Positions 23,628-33,480 are shown, counted from the stretch's first letter. The stretch: DNA of 60,417 bases from Oscillospiraceae bacterium (GCA_024691985.1 JAILNC010000085.1:1-60417); one strand, 5' to 3'. Made by a program: numbers and translations. The notes: a model not told the origin generated them from the sequence alone.

Positions 23628-24383
23628 CATCATTTCCCCGACGGCGCCGTCGTACCAGACCCGGTTGAGGTAGAGGCCCTGCGGGGGCATGGTCGGGCCG
23701 GTCAGACGGCGGTCGCCCTTTTCGAGCAGGGCCGGGATCTGATCGGGCTCGAGCTTGCCGTAGGAGGCGTAGACCAGGGTGCCGACGATGGCCCTGCACA
23801 TGTTGTACAGAAAACCGTCGGCGCAGACCGAGACCGTGAGGAGCGGCCCCTCCTTCTCGACGCGGCACCAGTGCACCGTGCGTACGGTGGTCTTCGTCTC
23901 GGTCCCGACCGAACGCACCGCGCGGAAATCGTGCGTGCCCTCAAAGGCCGCGGCGGCCTGCCGCATGCGATCGAGATCGAGGCTCTGCGGATAGAAGCAG
24001 GCCCGCTTTTCGAGAAAGGGGTCGCGGACCGTACTGTTCCATATTTTATAGACATATTCTTTTTTTATGCACGAGCCGATGGCGTTGAAGCTCTCCTCCG
24101 CCTCGACGGCGTCGAGCACGGCGACGTCCGCGGGCAGACGGGAATTGAGCGCCAGCGGCAGCCGCTCCAAAGGTATGCGCGTCTCGCTGCGGAAATTCGC
24201 GCAGTAGCGCAGGGCGTGCACGCCCGCGTCGGTCCGGCCGCAGCCGACGACGCGCAGACGCTCGCCGCAGGTCTTGTAAATGGCCTGCTCGAGAGTCTCG
24301 GCCACGGTGATCTCGTTTTTCTGCACCTGCCAGCCGTGGTAGCGGCTGCCGTCGTAGCGCAGGCAGAGGGCGATGTTTTTCAT
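23604..24383 (-). CDS. truA: tRNA pseudouridine synthase A
   Basis: 259 residues. CGRTDAGVHAL near residue 50 carries the catalytic Asp. LCLRYDGSRYHGWQVQ at the N-terminus and ADGFLYNMCRAIVGTL near 188 are TruA signatures. It converts U38-40 of the tRNA anticodon arm to pseudouridine. It is last in the ecfA1-ecfA2-ecfT-truA operon, a conserved Firmicutes order, and overlaps ecfT by 4 bp (ATGA). The final residues SVESEE are encoded by repeat A4 and are not part of the family fold. Confidence 0.96.
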   Translation of the reverse strand: MKNIALCLRYDGSRYHGWQVQKNEITVAETLEQAIYKTCGERLRVVGCGRTDAGVHALRYCANFRSETRIPLERLPLALNSRLPADVAVLDAVEAEESFNAIGSCIKKEYVYKIWNSTVRDPFLEKRACFYPQSLDLDRMRQAAAAFEGTHDFRAVRSVGTETKTTVRTVHWCRVEKEGPLLTVSVCADGFLYNMCRAIVGTLVYASYGKLEPDQIPALLEKGDRRLTGPTMPPQGLYLNRVWYDGAVGEMMNSVESEE

Positions 24384-25177
24384 AGGCCGAGCCTCTTGAG
24401 CGCGATCATCGCGGCGAGGAAGGCCGCGCCGAGGAAGAGCGCGATATGATCGGCGCGCCCCATGCGAAGCTGCTTCATGCGCGTCCTGCCCTCGCCGCCG
24501 TGGTAGCAGCGGCTCTCCATCGCGACGGCGAGCTCGTCGGCGCGGCGGAAGGCGGACACGAACAGCGGCACCAGGATCGGCAGCAGGGCTTTCGCCCGCT
24601 GCACGAGGCCGCCGGTCTCGAAGTCCGCGCCGCGGGCCTTCTGGGCGGACATGATCTTGTCCGTCTCCTCGATGAGGGTGGGGATGAAGCGCAAGGCCAT
24701 GCTCATCATCATGGTCATCTCGTGCACCGGTACATGCAGGCGGCGCAGCGGGTTAAGCAGCATCTCCAGCCCGTCGGTCAGGGCGATGGGGCTGGTGGTG
24801 TAGGTCAGCAGGAAGGTGCCCGAGATCAGCAGCACGATGCGCAGCACCATCTGGCAGGCGCGGGAGATGCCCTCCCAGGTGATGATCCAGCCGGGCAGCA
24901 CGGGCGTGCCGGAGGTGTAGAAGATATTGAGCATCGCCGTGAGCACGATGATGAAGAGCATGGGCTTGACGCCCTTGAACATCGTTTTCGGCGGGATGCG
25001 CGAGGCGGCGACGCACCCGGCCGTGACCAGCGTCACAAGGCCGAAGCCGAGCCAGCTCTGCGCCTGGAAGAGGGCCACGATGTATACGATGACCAGCACG
25101 AGCTTCGTGCGCGCGTCGAGGCGGTGCACGACGCTGTCGCCGGGGAAGTATTGGCCGAGCGTGATGTCCTTCAGCAT
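24380..25177 (-). CDS. ecfT: energy-coupling factor transporter transmembrane protein EcfT
   Basis: 265 residues with several membrane segments in the N-terminal half. The two coupling-helix motifs are visible as AQKARGADF near 175 and the related AMESRCYHGGEGRT near 218. It joins the two ATPases to exchangeable vitamin-binding S components encoded elsewhere. Overlaps truA and ecfA2. Confidence 0.95.
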   Translation of the reverse strand: MLKDITLGQYFPGDSVVHRLDARTKLVLVIVYIVALFQAQSWLGFGLVTLVTAGCVAASRIPPKTMFKGVKPMLFIIVLTAMLNIFYTSGTPVLPGWIITWEGISRACQMVLRIVLLISGTFLLTYTTSPIALTDGLEMLLNPLRRLHVPVHEMTMMMSMALRFIPTLIEETDKIMSAQKARGADFETGGLVQRAKALLPILVPLFVSAFRRADELAVAMESRCYHGGEGRTRMKQLRMGRADHIALFLGAAFLAAMIALKRLGL

Positions 25178-26031
25178 GGCCGTCCCTCCCGCAGCGCGAG
25201 CAGCGAGGCGAGCAGCCGCTCATGGGTGAACACGTCCTCCGGCACCGGCACGCCCTTTTTCCGCAGGGCCAGCGCAAGTTCCGAGGCTCGCGGCACGTTC
25301 AGGCCGATCTCCAGCAGACGCCCGGCATGGGAAAAGACCTCGGCGGGGCTGCCGTCCATCACGACGCGGCCGTGGTCGAAGACGACGACCCGCCCGGCAA
25401 GGCGCGCCACGTCGTCCATGTTGTGGCTGACCAGCAGCACGGTCGAGCCGGTCTCCTCCCGGTAGCGGCAGATGTTCTCCTGCAGCTGCGCGCAGCCCGC
25501 GGGATCGAGGCCCGCCGTCGGCTCGTCGAGGATGAGGACCTCCGGCCGCATGGCGATGACGCCCGCGATGGCGATGCGGCGCTTCTGGCCGCCGGACAGC
25601 TCCAGCGGCGAGTGCTCGAACAGGCCCTCGTCCACGCCGACGAAACGCGCGGCCTCGCGCACGCGCTCGTCGATCTCGCCCTCCGGCAGCTTCATGTTGC
25701 GCGGGCCGAAGGCGATGTCGCGGTAGACGGTCTCCTCAAAAAGCTGGTACTCCGGGTACTGGAAGACCAGCCCGACGCGCCGCTTGACGTCGCGCCGCGA
25801 GTATTTGTCGCGGTTGATATCCTCGCCGTCGAGCAGCACGCGCCCGGCGCTCGGCGTCAAAAGCGCGTTGAGATGCTGGATGAAGGTCGACTTGCCCGAG
25901 CCGGTGTGTCCGATCACGGCGACGAGCTCTCCCTGCCCGATGGTGAGCGATACGTCCTCGATCGCTGTTTTTTCAAAGGGCGTGCCCGCGCTGTAGACGT
26001 AGGTCAGGCCCTCGGCTTTTATTTCCGCCAT
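25171..26031 (-). CDS. ecfA2: ECF transporter ATPase EcfA2
   Basis: 286 residues. Walker A GHTGSGKST near 38, Q-loop VFQYPEYQLFEETV near 90, signature LSGGQKRR near 143, Walker B VLILDEPTAGLDP. The YPEYQLFE Q-loop is the EcfA2 type. It pairs with EcfA1 to power group II ECF vitamin/metal uptake. Start is 4 bp after the ecfA1 stop. Confidence 0.95.
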   Translation of the reverse strand: MAEIKAEGLTYVYSAGTPFEKTAIEDVSLTIGQGELVAVIGHTGSGKSTFIQHLNALLTPSAGRVLLDGEDINRDKYSRRDVKRRVGLVFQYPEYQLFEETVYRDIAFGPRNMKLPEGEIDERVREAARFVGVDEGLFEHSPLELSGGQKRRIAIAGVIAMRPEVLILDEPTAGLDPAGCAQLQENICRYREETGSTVLLVSHNMDDVARLAGRVVVFDHGRVVMDGSPAEVFSHAGRLLEIGLNVPRASELALALRKKGVPVPEDVFTHERLLASLLALREGRPC

Positions 26032-26035
26032 GCCT

Positions 26036-26881
<846 letters not shown>

Positions 26882-26902
26882 GATGTCCTCGAATCTATCA
26901 TT

Positions 26903-26978
26903 GTAGGGGCCGACGCCCCCGGCGGCCCGGACGATTTGCGCAGGCTTTGCGGGCGGGCGATTCGTGAATCGCCCCTAC
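26903..26978. repeat. family D palindromic repeat
   Basis: 76 bp bounded by perfect 8-bp inverted ends GTAGGGGC and GCCCCTAC, with internal GGGCGGGCGATTCGTGAATC. Single copy in this window. It lies between the methyltransferase stop and ecfA1. Confidence 0.6.
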
Positions 26979-26986
26979 GCCTTGCA

Positions 26987-27847
26987 TTACCTTTCCCACC
27001 TGCAAGAGGCCCCGCACGGCAGAGCCAGGCCGCTTTCGGTGACGGGAAGGCCGAGCTCCCGGGCCTCGCTGCGGCCGCCGAACTTCTTCGTGAAGACGCT
27101 CTCGGTCACGTAGCGCAGCGTTGAGGCGGACAGGCCCGTGGTGTAGGCGTTGATGAGCACGAAGAGCGGCTCGTCCGAGAGCACGCCCGCGCAGAGCGAC
27201 ACGAAGGGCCAGAGATTCGTCTCGAGCTTCCAGACCTCGCCCCCGGGGCCGCGGCCGTAGGAGGGCGGATCCATGATGATCGCGTCGTAGCGGCGGCCGC
27301 GCCGGATCTCGCGCTCGACGAATTTGGCGCAGTCGTCCACGATCCAGCGCACCGGGGCATCCGCGACGCCGGAGGCGGCGGCGTTCTCCTTGCCCCAGGC
27401 GACCATGCCCTTCGCGGCGTCCACGTGGCAGACCGAGGCCCCGGCCTTGAGGCAGGCGCAGGTGGCCGCGCCCGTGTAGCCGAAGAGGTTCAGGACGCTC
27501 ACGTCCCGACCGGCGCCGCGGATCTTCTCCATGGCCCAGTCCCAGTTGACGGCCTGCTCGGGAAAGAGGCCGGTGTGCTTGAAGTTCATGGGGCGCACGT
27601 TGAACGTGAGCTCCCTGTAGCGCACGCGCCAGGCCTCGGGCAGATCGCCGCGGTCCCAGCTGCCGCCCCCGGTCTCGCTGCGGCGGTAGCGGGCGTTGCG
27701 GTCGTTCCAGTGCGCATTGCGGCGCGGCGTGTCCCAGATCGCCTGCGGGTCCGGGCGCACGAGGATATACTTCCCCCAGCGCTCGAGCTTCTCGCCCTTC
27801 GAGCAGTCGATCAGTTCAAAATCCTGCCATTGATCCGCAATCCACAT
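26987..27847 (-). CDS. class I SAM-dependent methyltransferase (RlmI/RlmK-like)
   Basis: 286 residues from the ATG at 27847, 7 bp after GGAG; the in-frame TTG at 27859 overlaps the site. The SAM-binding motif is VLNLFGYTGAATCACLKAG near 137, and the target-base motif is IIMDPPSYGRGPGG near 207 (DPPSY-type, as in rRNA or RNA m5C and related enzymes). It lacks an N-terminal PUA domain, which full RlmI has. Likely an RNA methyltransferase, but the substrate is not assignable. Confidence 0.82.
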   Translation of the reverse strand: MWIADQWQDFELIDCSKGEKLERWGKYILVRPDPQAIWDTPRRNAHWNDRNARYRRSETGGGSWDRGDLPEAWRVRYRELTFNVRPMNFKHTGLFPEQAVNWDWAMEKIRGAGRDVSVLNLFGYTGAATCACLKAGASVCHVDAAKGMVAWGKENAAASGVADAPVRWIVDDCAKFVEREIRRGRRYDAIIMDPPSYGRGPGGEVWKLETNLWPFVSLCAGVLSDEPLFVLINAYTTGLSASTLRYVTESVFTKKFGGRSEARELGLPVTESGLALPCGASCRWER

Positions 27848-27923
27848 AGCCGTCTCCAATTTATAATAAGCCTATTATAACTTTGGTATTGTAGCATGGA
27901 ATCGGGCACAGGTCAAGACAGCG

Positions 27924-27949
27924 AAAGGCCGCGGCTTGCGCCGCGGCCT
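27924..27949 (-). terminator. left terminator-like hairpin flanking repeat B4
   Basis: AAAGGCCGCGGC TTGC GCCGCGGCCT. Same stem and loop as the hairpin at 28102-28127. Confidence 0.75.
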
Positions 27950-27954
27950 GAGAT

Positions 27955-28098
27955 TGTCGACGAAGTCCAACAAGCCGAAGGCTTGTGTCATCCCGAGCGC
28001 AGCCGAGGGATCTAACAGGTCGGAAATCTGGTCTGTTTAAGATCTTTCGACTCCGCTTCGCTTCGCTCAAGATGACATATTTGGGGCTTGTCTGCATA
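27955..28098 (-). repeat. family B palindromic repeat, copy B4
   Basis: Ends TGTCGACGAAGTCCAA and TTGGGGCTTGTCTGCAT are imperfect inverted repeats; inner TGTCATCCCGAGCGCAGCC and CTCAAGATGACA match copy B3. Flanked on both sides by the same GC-rich hairpin. With the hairpins it fills the 296-bp gap between the binding lipoprotein and the methyltransferase. Confidence 0.85.
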
Positions 28099-28101
28099 TT
28101 G

Positions 28102-28127
28102 AAGGCCGCGGCTTGCGCCGCGGCCTT
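28102..28127 (-). terminator. right terminator-like hairpin flanking repeat B4
   Basis: AAGGCCGCGGC TTGC GCCGCGGCCTT, 16 bp after the binding-protein stop on the minus strand. Confidence 0.75.
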
Positions 28128-28143
28128 ATATTTCGATGACGCC

Positions 28144-28950
28144 CTAGTGGCAGTTGAAGTAGTCCACCGCGGTGGAGTCGGTGAGCACCACGTCGCACTT
28201 GCCGGCGTAGAGATACTCGAAGCACTCCATCGTGCCCCCGGCCAGTCTCGTGATCTGCCCGAGGCGCTTGACGAGCTTGCCGTCGGTCTCGAGCGCAAGG
28301 CGGGCCTCCGGCGTGGAGGGCATGCACAGCTTGCGCCCGTTGAGGCGCATCTTGTTCCACACGGCCGAGCCGTTGCGCGTCGCGACCACGATGTCGTTGT
28401 GGATATAGGGGCCGTAGACCGTGTACTGCCCGGAGGCGGCCTCCTTCGGGTCGAGGGCGATGCCGCCCCAGGCCACGTCGATATTGCCGGAGGACAGCTC
28501 GATATACACGTTCTCCTTCTCAATGGGCTGGAGCTTCAGCGTCCAGCCGAGCTTCTCGCACACGGCCATCGCCAGCTCCACGTCCAGCCCCCAGTACTCC
28601 CCGTTGGACAGATACGCGAAGGGGAAGGAGTTGATGTCCAGCCCGATGATCAGATCCTGCGGCTCGGGCGGCTGGAGCTTTTCCAGCGCGTCGGCCTGCT
28701 TGGCGTAGCGCAGGGCGCTCGAGCCGAGCCACTTGTTCGACAGGGCGTCGACCTTCCCCTCCGCGGCCAGCACGCTCAGCGCGGCGGTGACGTAGAAGTA
28801 CAGCGGGTCGTTGTTTCGGAAGGCCAGCGAGTAGTCCTGCTCGACGAGCACCTCCACGGTGTTGACGCCGTAGCGGAAGCGGCTTTTTCCGCAGCCGCAC
28901 AGCGTCAGCGTCAGGCACAGGGCCAAAAGCAGGCTGAGCGCTCTTTTCAT
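28144..28950 (-). CDS. amino-acid-type ABC solute-binding lipoprotein
   Basis: 268 residues from the ATG at 28950; ATG codons 24-27 bp upstream are possible. A signal peptide ends in a lipobox LCGC near residue 20. The remainder is a family 3 periplasmic-binding fold: GLDINSFPFAYLSNGEYWGLDVELA near 103 and GNIDVAWGGIALDPKEA near 147. No permease or ATPase is adjacent, so it is an orphan binding protein. Its first module (about 22-95) looks like a partial second lobe placed before the first, similar to the N-terminal half-module of the fused transporter at 36.6-38.9 kb. It follows the beta-lactamase-fold gene by 7 bp and is probably co-transcribed with it. Confidence 0.8.
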   Translation of the reverse strand: MKRALSLLLALCLTLTLCGCGKSRFRYGVNTVEVLVEQDYSLAFRNNDPLYFYVTAALSVLAAEGKVDALSNKWLGSSALRYAKQADALEKLQPPEPQDLIIGLDINSFPFAYLSNGEYWGLDVELAMAVCEKLGWTLKLQPIEKENVYIELSSGNIDVAWGGIALDPKEAASGQYTVYGPYIHNDIVVATRNGSAVWNKMRLNGRKLCMPSTPEARLALETDGKLVKRLGQITRLAGGTMECFEYLYAGKCDVVLTDSTAVDYFNCH

Positions 28951-28957
28951 GCGGGGT

Positions 28958-30220
28958 TTATTCAAAATCATCATCGTTCTGCCGTCTGCGGCGCTCCCGC
29001 GCCTGCTCCTGCCGCAGCTCCTCCTCGAAGCGGCGGCGGTATTCCTCATAGCGTCTGCGCTTTTTGCGCTTCTCGGCCGCCGCGTAGAGCGCGACCACCA
29101 CGCCGACCAGCACGATGGCGCCGAGGCCCATGAACAGCGCAAGGCGTCTGAGATCCAGCTTCCGCTCGGTCCGCGGCGCGGTCGTCTCCGTCGGCGCGGC
29201 CGACGGCGTCCCGGCGGACTGCGCGGTCCCGCCCGGCTGCCCGGGCTGTTCGGCCTGCTGCTCCTCCTGCTGCTGCGCGGCCTCCTTCTCGGCCTGCTTC
29301 TTCTGATACTCCTCCACCCTCTGGTCCACCTTCAGGGCGTACTCCGTCATCATCACAGCCGCGTCCCCGATCACCTTCTCATAGCTCGTCGCGTTGAGCG
29401 TCATGACCGTGAGGATGATGGGGTTTGGCGTGTAGATGACGCCCGCGGTGCCGTTCCATTTGCGGTAGCTGTTGTCCTCATAGCTGCCGTACTTCTGCGC
29501 GATCTCGTAGTCCGCCATCTTCGGGTCGAGGCCGAAGTAGTGGCCGGGATTGGCGGCCTTCATGCAGGGGATAATGTTGGGGAAACGTTCCTCCCCGCCG
29601 AAGTACAACGTCGTGAGCACCTCGGTCAGATAGCGCGGGGAGAAGTAGCAGTACTGCATATAGTCCGAACTGTAGGAGCCGTCCGGGATATCGGCGTAGG
29701 CCTTGGCGTCGGCGCGCCAGACCTCGTCCCCGCCCAGATAGGTGCGGATGCGGTGCGCCCAGTCGTTGTTGGAGTAGGTGAGGATGTACTCCTCGATCTG
29801 CGACACCTTCATGCCGTAGAGCTCGTCCTCCTGGTCCAGGATCCCGTTGCTGACCTGCTCGGACAGGAGCATCATCAGCGGGATCTTGTACATGCTCCCG
29901 GGGTAGTACCAGGTGTCGGGATTGTAGTACCAGGCGTCGCCGGTGGCGGTGTAGACGAAGCCGATGGAGAAATTCTCCTTCTTGAGCTTGTGCTCGGTGA
30001 TGAAGTCCTCCACCATCCGCTCGAGCTCCTCGTCGTCGAAGAGGCCGCCGTTGCGCATGGCGCGGACCTCGTCTTCGTATTCCGGCGTGATCTCGATCCC
30101 GCCCTCCACCTTGGCCATGTCCGCCTCGTCCGCCCAGGCGAGCGGCGCGGCGGAGACGAGCAGCGAAACGCCCAGCAGCAGGCAGAGCAGCGTTCTGACA
30201 GTTCCCGATGTCTTTTTCAT
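28958..30220 (-). CDS. membrane-anchored serine hydrolase, class A beta-lactamase fold
   Basis: 420 residues. Signal peptide (1-30), then a beta-lactamase/transpeptidase-like domain with SxxK as PGSMYKIP near 109, a second motif YSNND (SxN-like) near 149, and a KTG-equivalent WNGTAG near 262. A Gln/Glu/Pro linker (about 310-360) leads to a membrane helix near 370-390 and a strongly basic cytoplasmic tail (RRRYEEYRRRFEEEL). The architecture suggests an external serine hydrolase tethered at its C-terminus. Enzymatic activity on beta-lactams is not established by sequence alone. Confidence 0.78.
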   Translation of the reverse strand: MKKTSGTVRTLLCLLLGVSLLVSAAPLAWADEADMAKVEGGIEITPEYEDEVRAMRNGGLFDDEELERMVEDFITEHKLKKENFSIGFVYTATGDAWYYNPDTWYYPGSMYKIPLMMLLSEQVSNGILDQEDELYGMKVSQIEEYILTYSNNDWAHRIRTYLGGDEVWRADAKAYADIPDGSYSSDYMQYCYFSPRYLTEVLTTLYFGGEERFPNIIPCMKAANPGHYFGLDPKMADYEIAQKYGSYEDNSYRKWNGTAGVIYTPNPIILTVMTLNATSYEKVIGDAAVMMTEYALKVDQRVEEYQKKQAEKEAAQQQEEQQAEQPGQPGGTAQSAGTPSAAPTETTAPRTERKLDLRRLALFMGLGAIVLVGVVVALYAAAEKRKKRRRYEEYRRRFEEELRQEQARERRRRQNDDDFE

Positions 30221-30345
30221 TCCGTTCCCCTTCCGCCCCGGTTTCGGGACGGCCTTTTCTCGCTGTGATTTTATTTAGTATAGCACAGTCCGCGCGGATT
30301 TTGTATAGGGAATGTAAAAAAAGCGTGACTTGCGTCGACGCCTCT

Positions 30346-30374
30346 TTGCATTTTCCACTTCGGCGGTGTATAAT
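30346..30374 (+). promoter_or_regulatory. sigma-A promoter of the amidohydrolase gene
   Basis: TTGCAT (30346-30351), 17 bp, TATAAT (30369-30374), 44 bp before the start codon. Confidence 0.75.
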
Positions 30375-30417
30375 AAGATCAACTCAAAACAAATCGCGGT
30401 CCTGGGAGGGATTCACC

Positions 30418-31707
30418 ATGAAAAACAGCAAGCTCGCCTTCATAAACGGCGTCATCCTCAGCGGCGAGGAGGGGATGGAGCCGCTGCGCGGCCATATCCT
30501 CTTCACGAACGGCGACCGGATCGAAGCCATCCGGCCCGACGGCGCGGACACCGCGGGCTATCAGGTCATCGACCTCGCGGGCGCGGCGCTCATGCCGGGC
30601 CTGATCAACCTGCACGTCCATATCCCCGCCACCGGCAAGCCGAAGAAAAAGCAGACCGACGCGAAGAAGCTCGTGAAGCTTTTGACCTCGAACGCCCTCA
30701 TGCGGAAGATCTGCTACGGCATGTGCGGCAAATACGTCCGGCCCCAGCTGCTCAGCGGCGTGACCACGATCCGCGCCGTCGGCGGCGTGCAGGACATGGA
30801 CTCGCGCCTGCGCGACGAGATCGCCGCCGGAAAGCGCGTGGGGCCGCGCATCCTCGCGGCGAACATGGCCGTCTCCGTGCCCGGCGGACACATGGCGGGC
30901 TCGCTCGCCTACGAGGCGCATTCGGCTCAGGAGGCCGCCGCCTTCGTGCGGAAGATCGCGGAGGACAGGCCCGACCTCATCAAGCTCATGATCACCGGCG
31001 GCGTGCTCGACGCGACGAAGCGGGGCGAGCCGGGCGAGCTCAAGATGCCCCCCGACTATGTCAGGGCCGCCTGCGACGAGGCGCACCGTCTGGGTCTGAA
31101 GGTCGCCGCCCACGTGGAGAGCCCCGAGGGCGTGAAGGTCGCCCTCGAAAACGGCGTCGACACGATCGAGCACGGCGCGAAGCCCGACGCAGAGATGATC
31201 GCGCTGTTCAAGGAGCGCGGCGCGGCCCTCGTCGCCACCATCTCCCCCGCCCTGCCCTTCGCCCTCTTCGACCGCAGCCTCATCGGCGCGACCGAGGTGC
31301 AGCAGTACAACGGCAACATCGTCTTCGAGGGCATCATCGACTGCGCGAAGGCCTGTCTGGAGGCGGGCGTGCCCGTCGGTCTCGGCACCGACACCGGCTG
31401 CCCCTACATCACCCACTACGACATGTGGCGCGAGGTCAACTACTTTCAGAAGTACTGCGGCGTCTCGAACGCCTTCGCCCTGTACACGGCGACGCTCGGC
31501 AACGCGAAGATCGTCGGGCTCGATAAGGAGCTCGGCTCCCTCGCCCCGGGCAAGTGCGCCGACCTCATCGTTACGGTCCGCGATCCGCTCGAGGATCTGA
31601 CGGCCCTGCGGGACGTGAGCATGGTCGTCTCCCGCGGCGAGATCGTCGATATCTCCGGCCTGAAGAAGTACCCCGACTGCGAGAAGGAGCTCGACAAGTA
31701 CCTGTGA
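30418..31707 (+). CDS. amidohydrolase family protein (imidazolonepropionase/prolidase-like)
   Basis: 429 residues. Metal ligands: HVHIP near 67 (HxH), the Lys-containing PDLIKLMITGG near 188, HVES near 225, GVDTIEHG near 244, and GTDTG with the Asp near 329. A small beta domain formed by both ends (N-terminal NGVILSG; C-terminal LAPGKCADLIVTVRDPLED) completes the fold. The family hydrolyses C-N bonds in cyclic amides or dipeptides; the substrate is not assigned. It has its own promoter and terminator. Confidence 0.88.
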   Translation: MKNSKLAFINGVILSGEEGMEPLRGHILFTNGDRIEAIRPDGADTAGYQVIDLAGAALMPGLINLHVHIPATGKPKKKQTDAKKLVKLLTSNALMRKICYGMCGKYVRPQLLSGVTTIRAVGGVQDMDSRLRDEIAAGKRVGPRILAANMAVSVPGGHMAGSLAYEAHSAQEAAAFVRKIAEDRPDLIKLMITGGVLDATKRGEPGELKMPPDYVRAACDEAHRLGLKVAAHVESPEGVKVALENGVDTIEHGAKPDAEMIALFKERGAALVATISPALPFALFDRSLIGATEVQQYNGNIVFEGIIDCAKACLEAGVPVGLGTDTGCPYITHYDMWREVNYFQKYCGVSNAFALYTATLGNAKIVGLDKELGSLAPGKCADLIVTVRDPLEDLTALRDVSMVVSRGEIVDISGLKKYPDCEKELDKYL

Positions 31708-31711
31708 GCGC

Positions 31712-31743
31712 AAAAATCCCGCTGCGTGTGCGGCGGGATTTTT
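31712..31743 (+). terminator. Rho-independent terminator of the amidohydrolase gene
   Basis: AAAAATCCCGC and GCGGGATTTTT around a 10-base loop, directly after the stop. Confidence 0.9.
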
Positions 31744-31805
31744 CTGTTGCCTCCGGGCTGTCGGATGGTGTAAAATAAAGAAAAAGAATGACGGAGGGAA
31801 AAGCC

Positions 31806-33410
31806 ATGAAGATGACATTTCTCGGCGCCGCCCATGAGGTCACGGGGAGCTGCACCTATCTCGAGGTCGGCGACAAAAAGGGCCTTGTGGACTACGGCAT
31901 GGAGCAGGGGAAGGACCTGTTTGAAAACGAGCCCATCCCCGTCCCGCCTTCCGAGCTCGACTTCGTGCTGCTGACGCACGCGCACATCGACCACGCGGGC
32001 CTGCTGCCGCTGCTGTTCAAGCAGGGCTTCCGCGGCTCGGTATATACGAGCTCCGCCACGGTGCAGCTGTGCGACATCATGCTGCGCGACTCGGCCAATA
32101 TCCAGATCCAGGAGGCCGAGTGGCAGAACCGCCGCGCCAAGCGCTCCGGCGGGGACCCGGTCGAGCCGCTGTACGGTCTCGAGGACGTGGACGGCATCAT
32201 GGCGCGCATGATCCCCTGCCCCTACGACAAGATCGTGCAGGTCAACGACTGCGTGTCCATCCGCCTGACCGACGTCGGGCATCTGCTCGGCTCCGCCGCC
32301 ATCGAGATCTGGCTGCATGAGGACGGGCAGGAGCGCAAGATCTGCTTCTCGGGCGACATCGGCAACCGCGATCAGCCCATCCTGCGCGACCCGATGTTCG
32401 TCTCCGACGCGCAGTACCTGGTGATCGAATCCACCTACGGCGACAGGCTGCACAGCGAGACGCGCGTGGACTACGTCACGGAGCTTGCGCGGCGCATCCA
32501 GGAGACCCTGGACAGGGGCGGCAACGTGATCATCCCCTCCTTTGCCGTGGGCCGCACCCAGGAGATGCTCTACTTCCTGCGCGAGATCAAGGAGCGCGAG
32601 CTTGTCAAGGGACACGGGGCCTTCCCGGTCTATGTGGACAGCCCCCTGGCCGTCGAGGCCACCGGCATCTTCCTGCAGTGCGATACCTCCTTCCTGGACG
32701 AGGAGGCCCAGGAGCTCATGCGCGCCGGCGTCAACCCCATCTGGTTCGAGGGGCTGGAGCTCTCGGTCTCCAAGAACGACTCGCAGGCCATCAACGAAAA
32801 CCCCACCCCCAAGGTCATCCTCTCGGCCAGCGGCATGTGCGACGCGGGCCGTGTGCGCCACCATCTCAAGCACAACCTGTGGCGCCCGGAATCCAGCGTG
32901 CTCTTCGTGGGCTATCAGGCGGAGGGGACGCTCGGCCGCCTGCTGATCGACGGGGTCAAATCGGTCAAGCTCTTCGACGAGCTCATCGAGGTCAACGCCT
33001 CCATCGACGTGCTGCCCGGCGTCAGCGGCCACGCCGACAAGCAGGGGCTGCTCGACTGGCTGCAGGGCTTCGAGCGCAAGCCGGAGCTGGTCTTCGTCAA
33101 CCACGGCGACCCCGAGGTCGCCGACAGCTTCGCCGCCTGTTTGGAGCAGGAGTACGGCTACCGTGCTTACGCCCCCTACAGCGGCACCTGCTTCGACCTG
33201 CTGCGCGGCGAGTTCGACGTCGAGACCGAGGGCCGGGCCATCGAGCGCCGCGCCGCCGCCTCCACAAAGGCCGCGCGCCTCTACGGCGAGCTCGTCGCCG
33301 CGGGCGAGCGCCTGCTGAAGCTCTGCCGCGCGGCGGAGGGACGGCCCAACAAGGACCTCAGCCGCTGGGCGAAGGAGATCCTGAAGCTTGCGGACATCCT
33401 CGAAAAGTAA
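31806..33410 (+). CDS. MBL-fold / beta-CASP RNA metallohydrolase
   Basis: 534 residues from the ATG at 31806 (GGAGGG upstream). The zinc motif THAHIDHAG covers residues 57-65, followed by beta-CASP features: GDIGNRDQP near 183, IESTYGDR near 204, SASGMCDAGR near 344, and a terminal RMMBL-type VSGHADKQGLLDW near 402. It is a cytoplasmic enzyme of the YSH1/CPSF73-like type; bacterial members are thought to act as ribonucleases. It has an extended helical C-terminus beyond the usual length. Confidence 0.92.
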   Translation: MKMTFLGAAHEVTGSCTYLEVGDKKGLVDYGMEQGKDLFENEPIPVPPSELDFVLLTHAHIDHAGLLPLLFKQGFRGSVYTSSATVQLCDIMLRDSANIQIQEAEWQNRRAKRSGGDPVEPLYGLEDVDGIMARMIPCPYDKIVQVNDCVSIRLTDVGHLLGSAAIEIWLHEDGQERKICFSGDIGNRDQPILRDPMFVSDAQYLVIESTYGDRLHSETRVDYVTELARRIQETLDRGGNVIIPSFAVGRTQEMLYFLREIKERELVKGHGAFPVYVDSPLAVEATGIFLQCDTSFLDEEAQELMRAGVNPIWFEGLELSVSKNDSQAINENPTPKVILSASGMCDAGRVRHHLKHNLWRPESSVLFVGYQAEGTLGRLLIDGVKSVKLFDELIEVNASIDVLPGVSGHADKQGLLDWLQGFERKPELVFVNHGDPEVADSFAACLEQEYGYRAYAPYSGTCFDLLRGEFDVETEGRAIERRAAASTKAARLYGELVAAGERLLKLCRAAEGRPNKDLSRWAKEILKLADILEK

Positions 33411-33451
33411 TACTGTCTGAGAGGAAAAAAGAGGATTCCCGTCGTTTTTCG

Positions 33452-33480
33452 TTGACATAATACTCATGCTGTGTTACATT
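33452..33480 (+). promoter_or_regulatory. sigma-A promoter of the pseudokinase-lectin gene
   Basis: TTGACA (33452-33457), 17 bp, TACATT (33475-33480), 34 bp before the start. Confidence 0.7.

Noticed and set aside
28950-29142. 64-residue N-terminal extension of the binding lipoprotein
   Set aside because: It is Arg/Ser-rich shadow sequence of the upstream gene. The lipoprotein signal begins at 28950.
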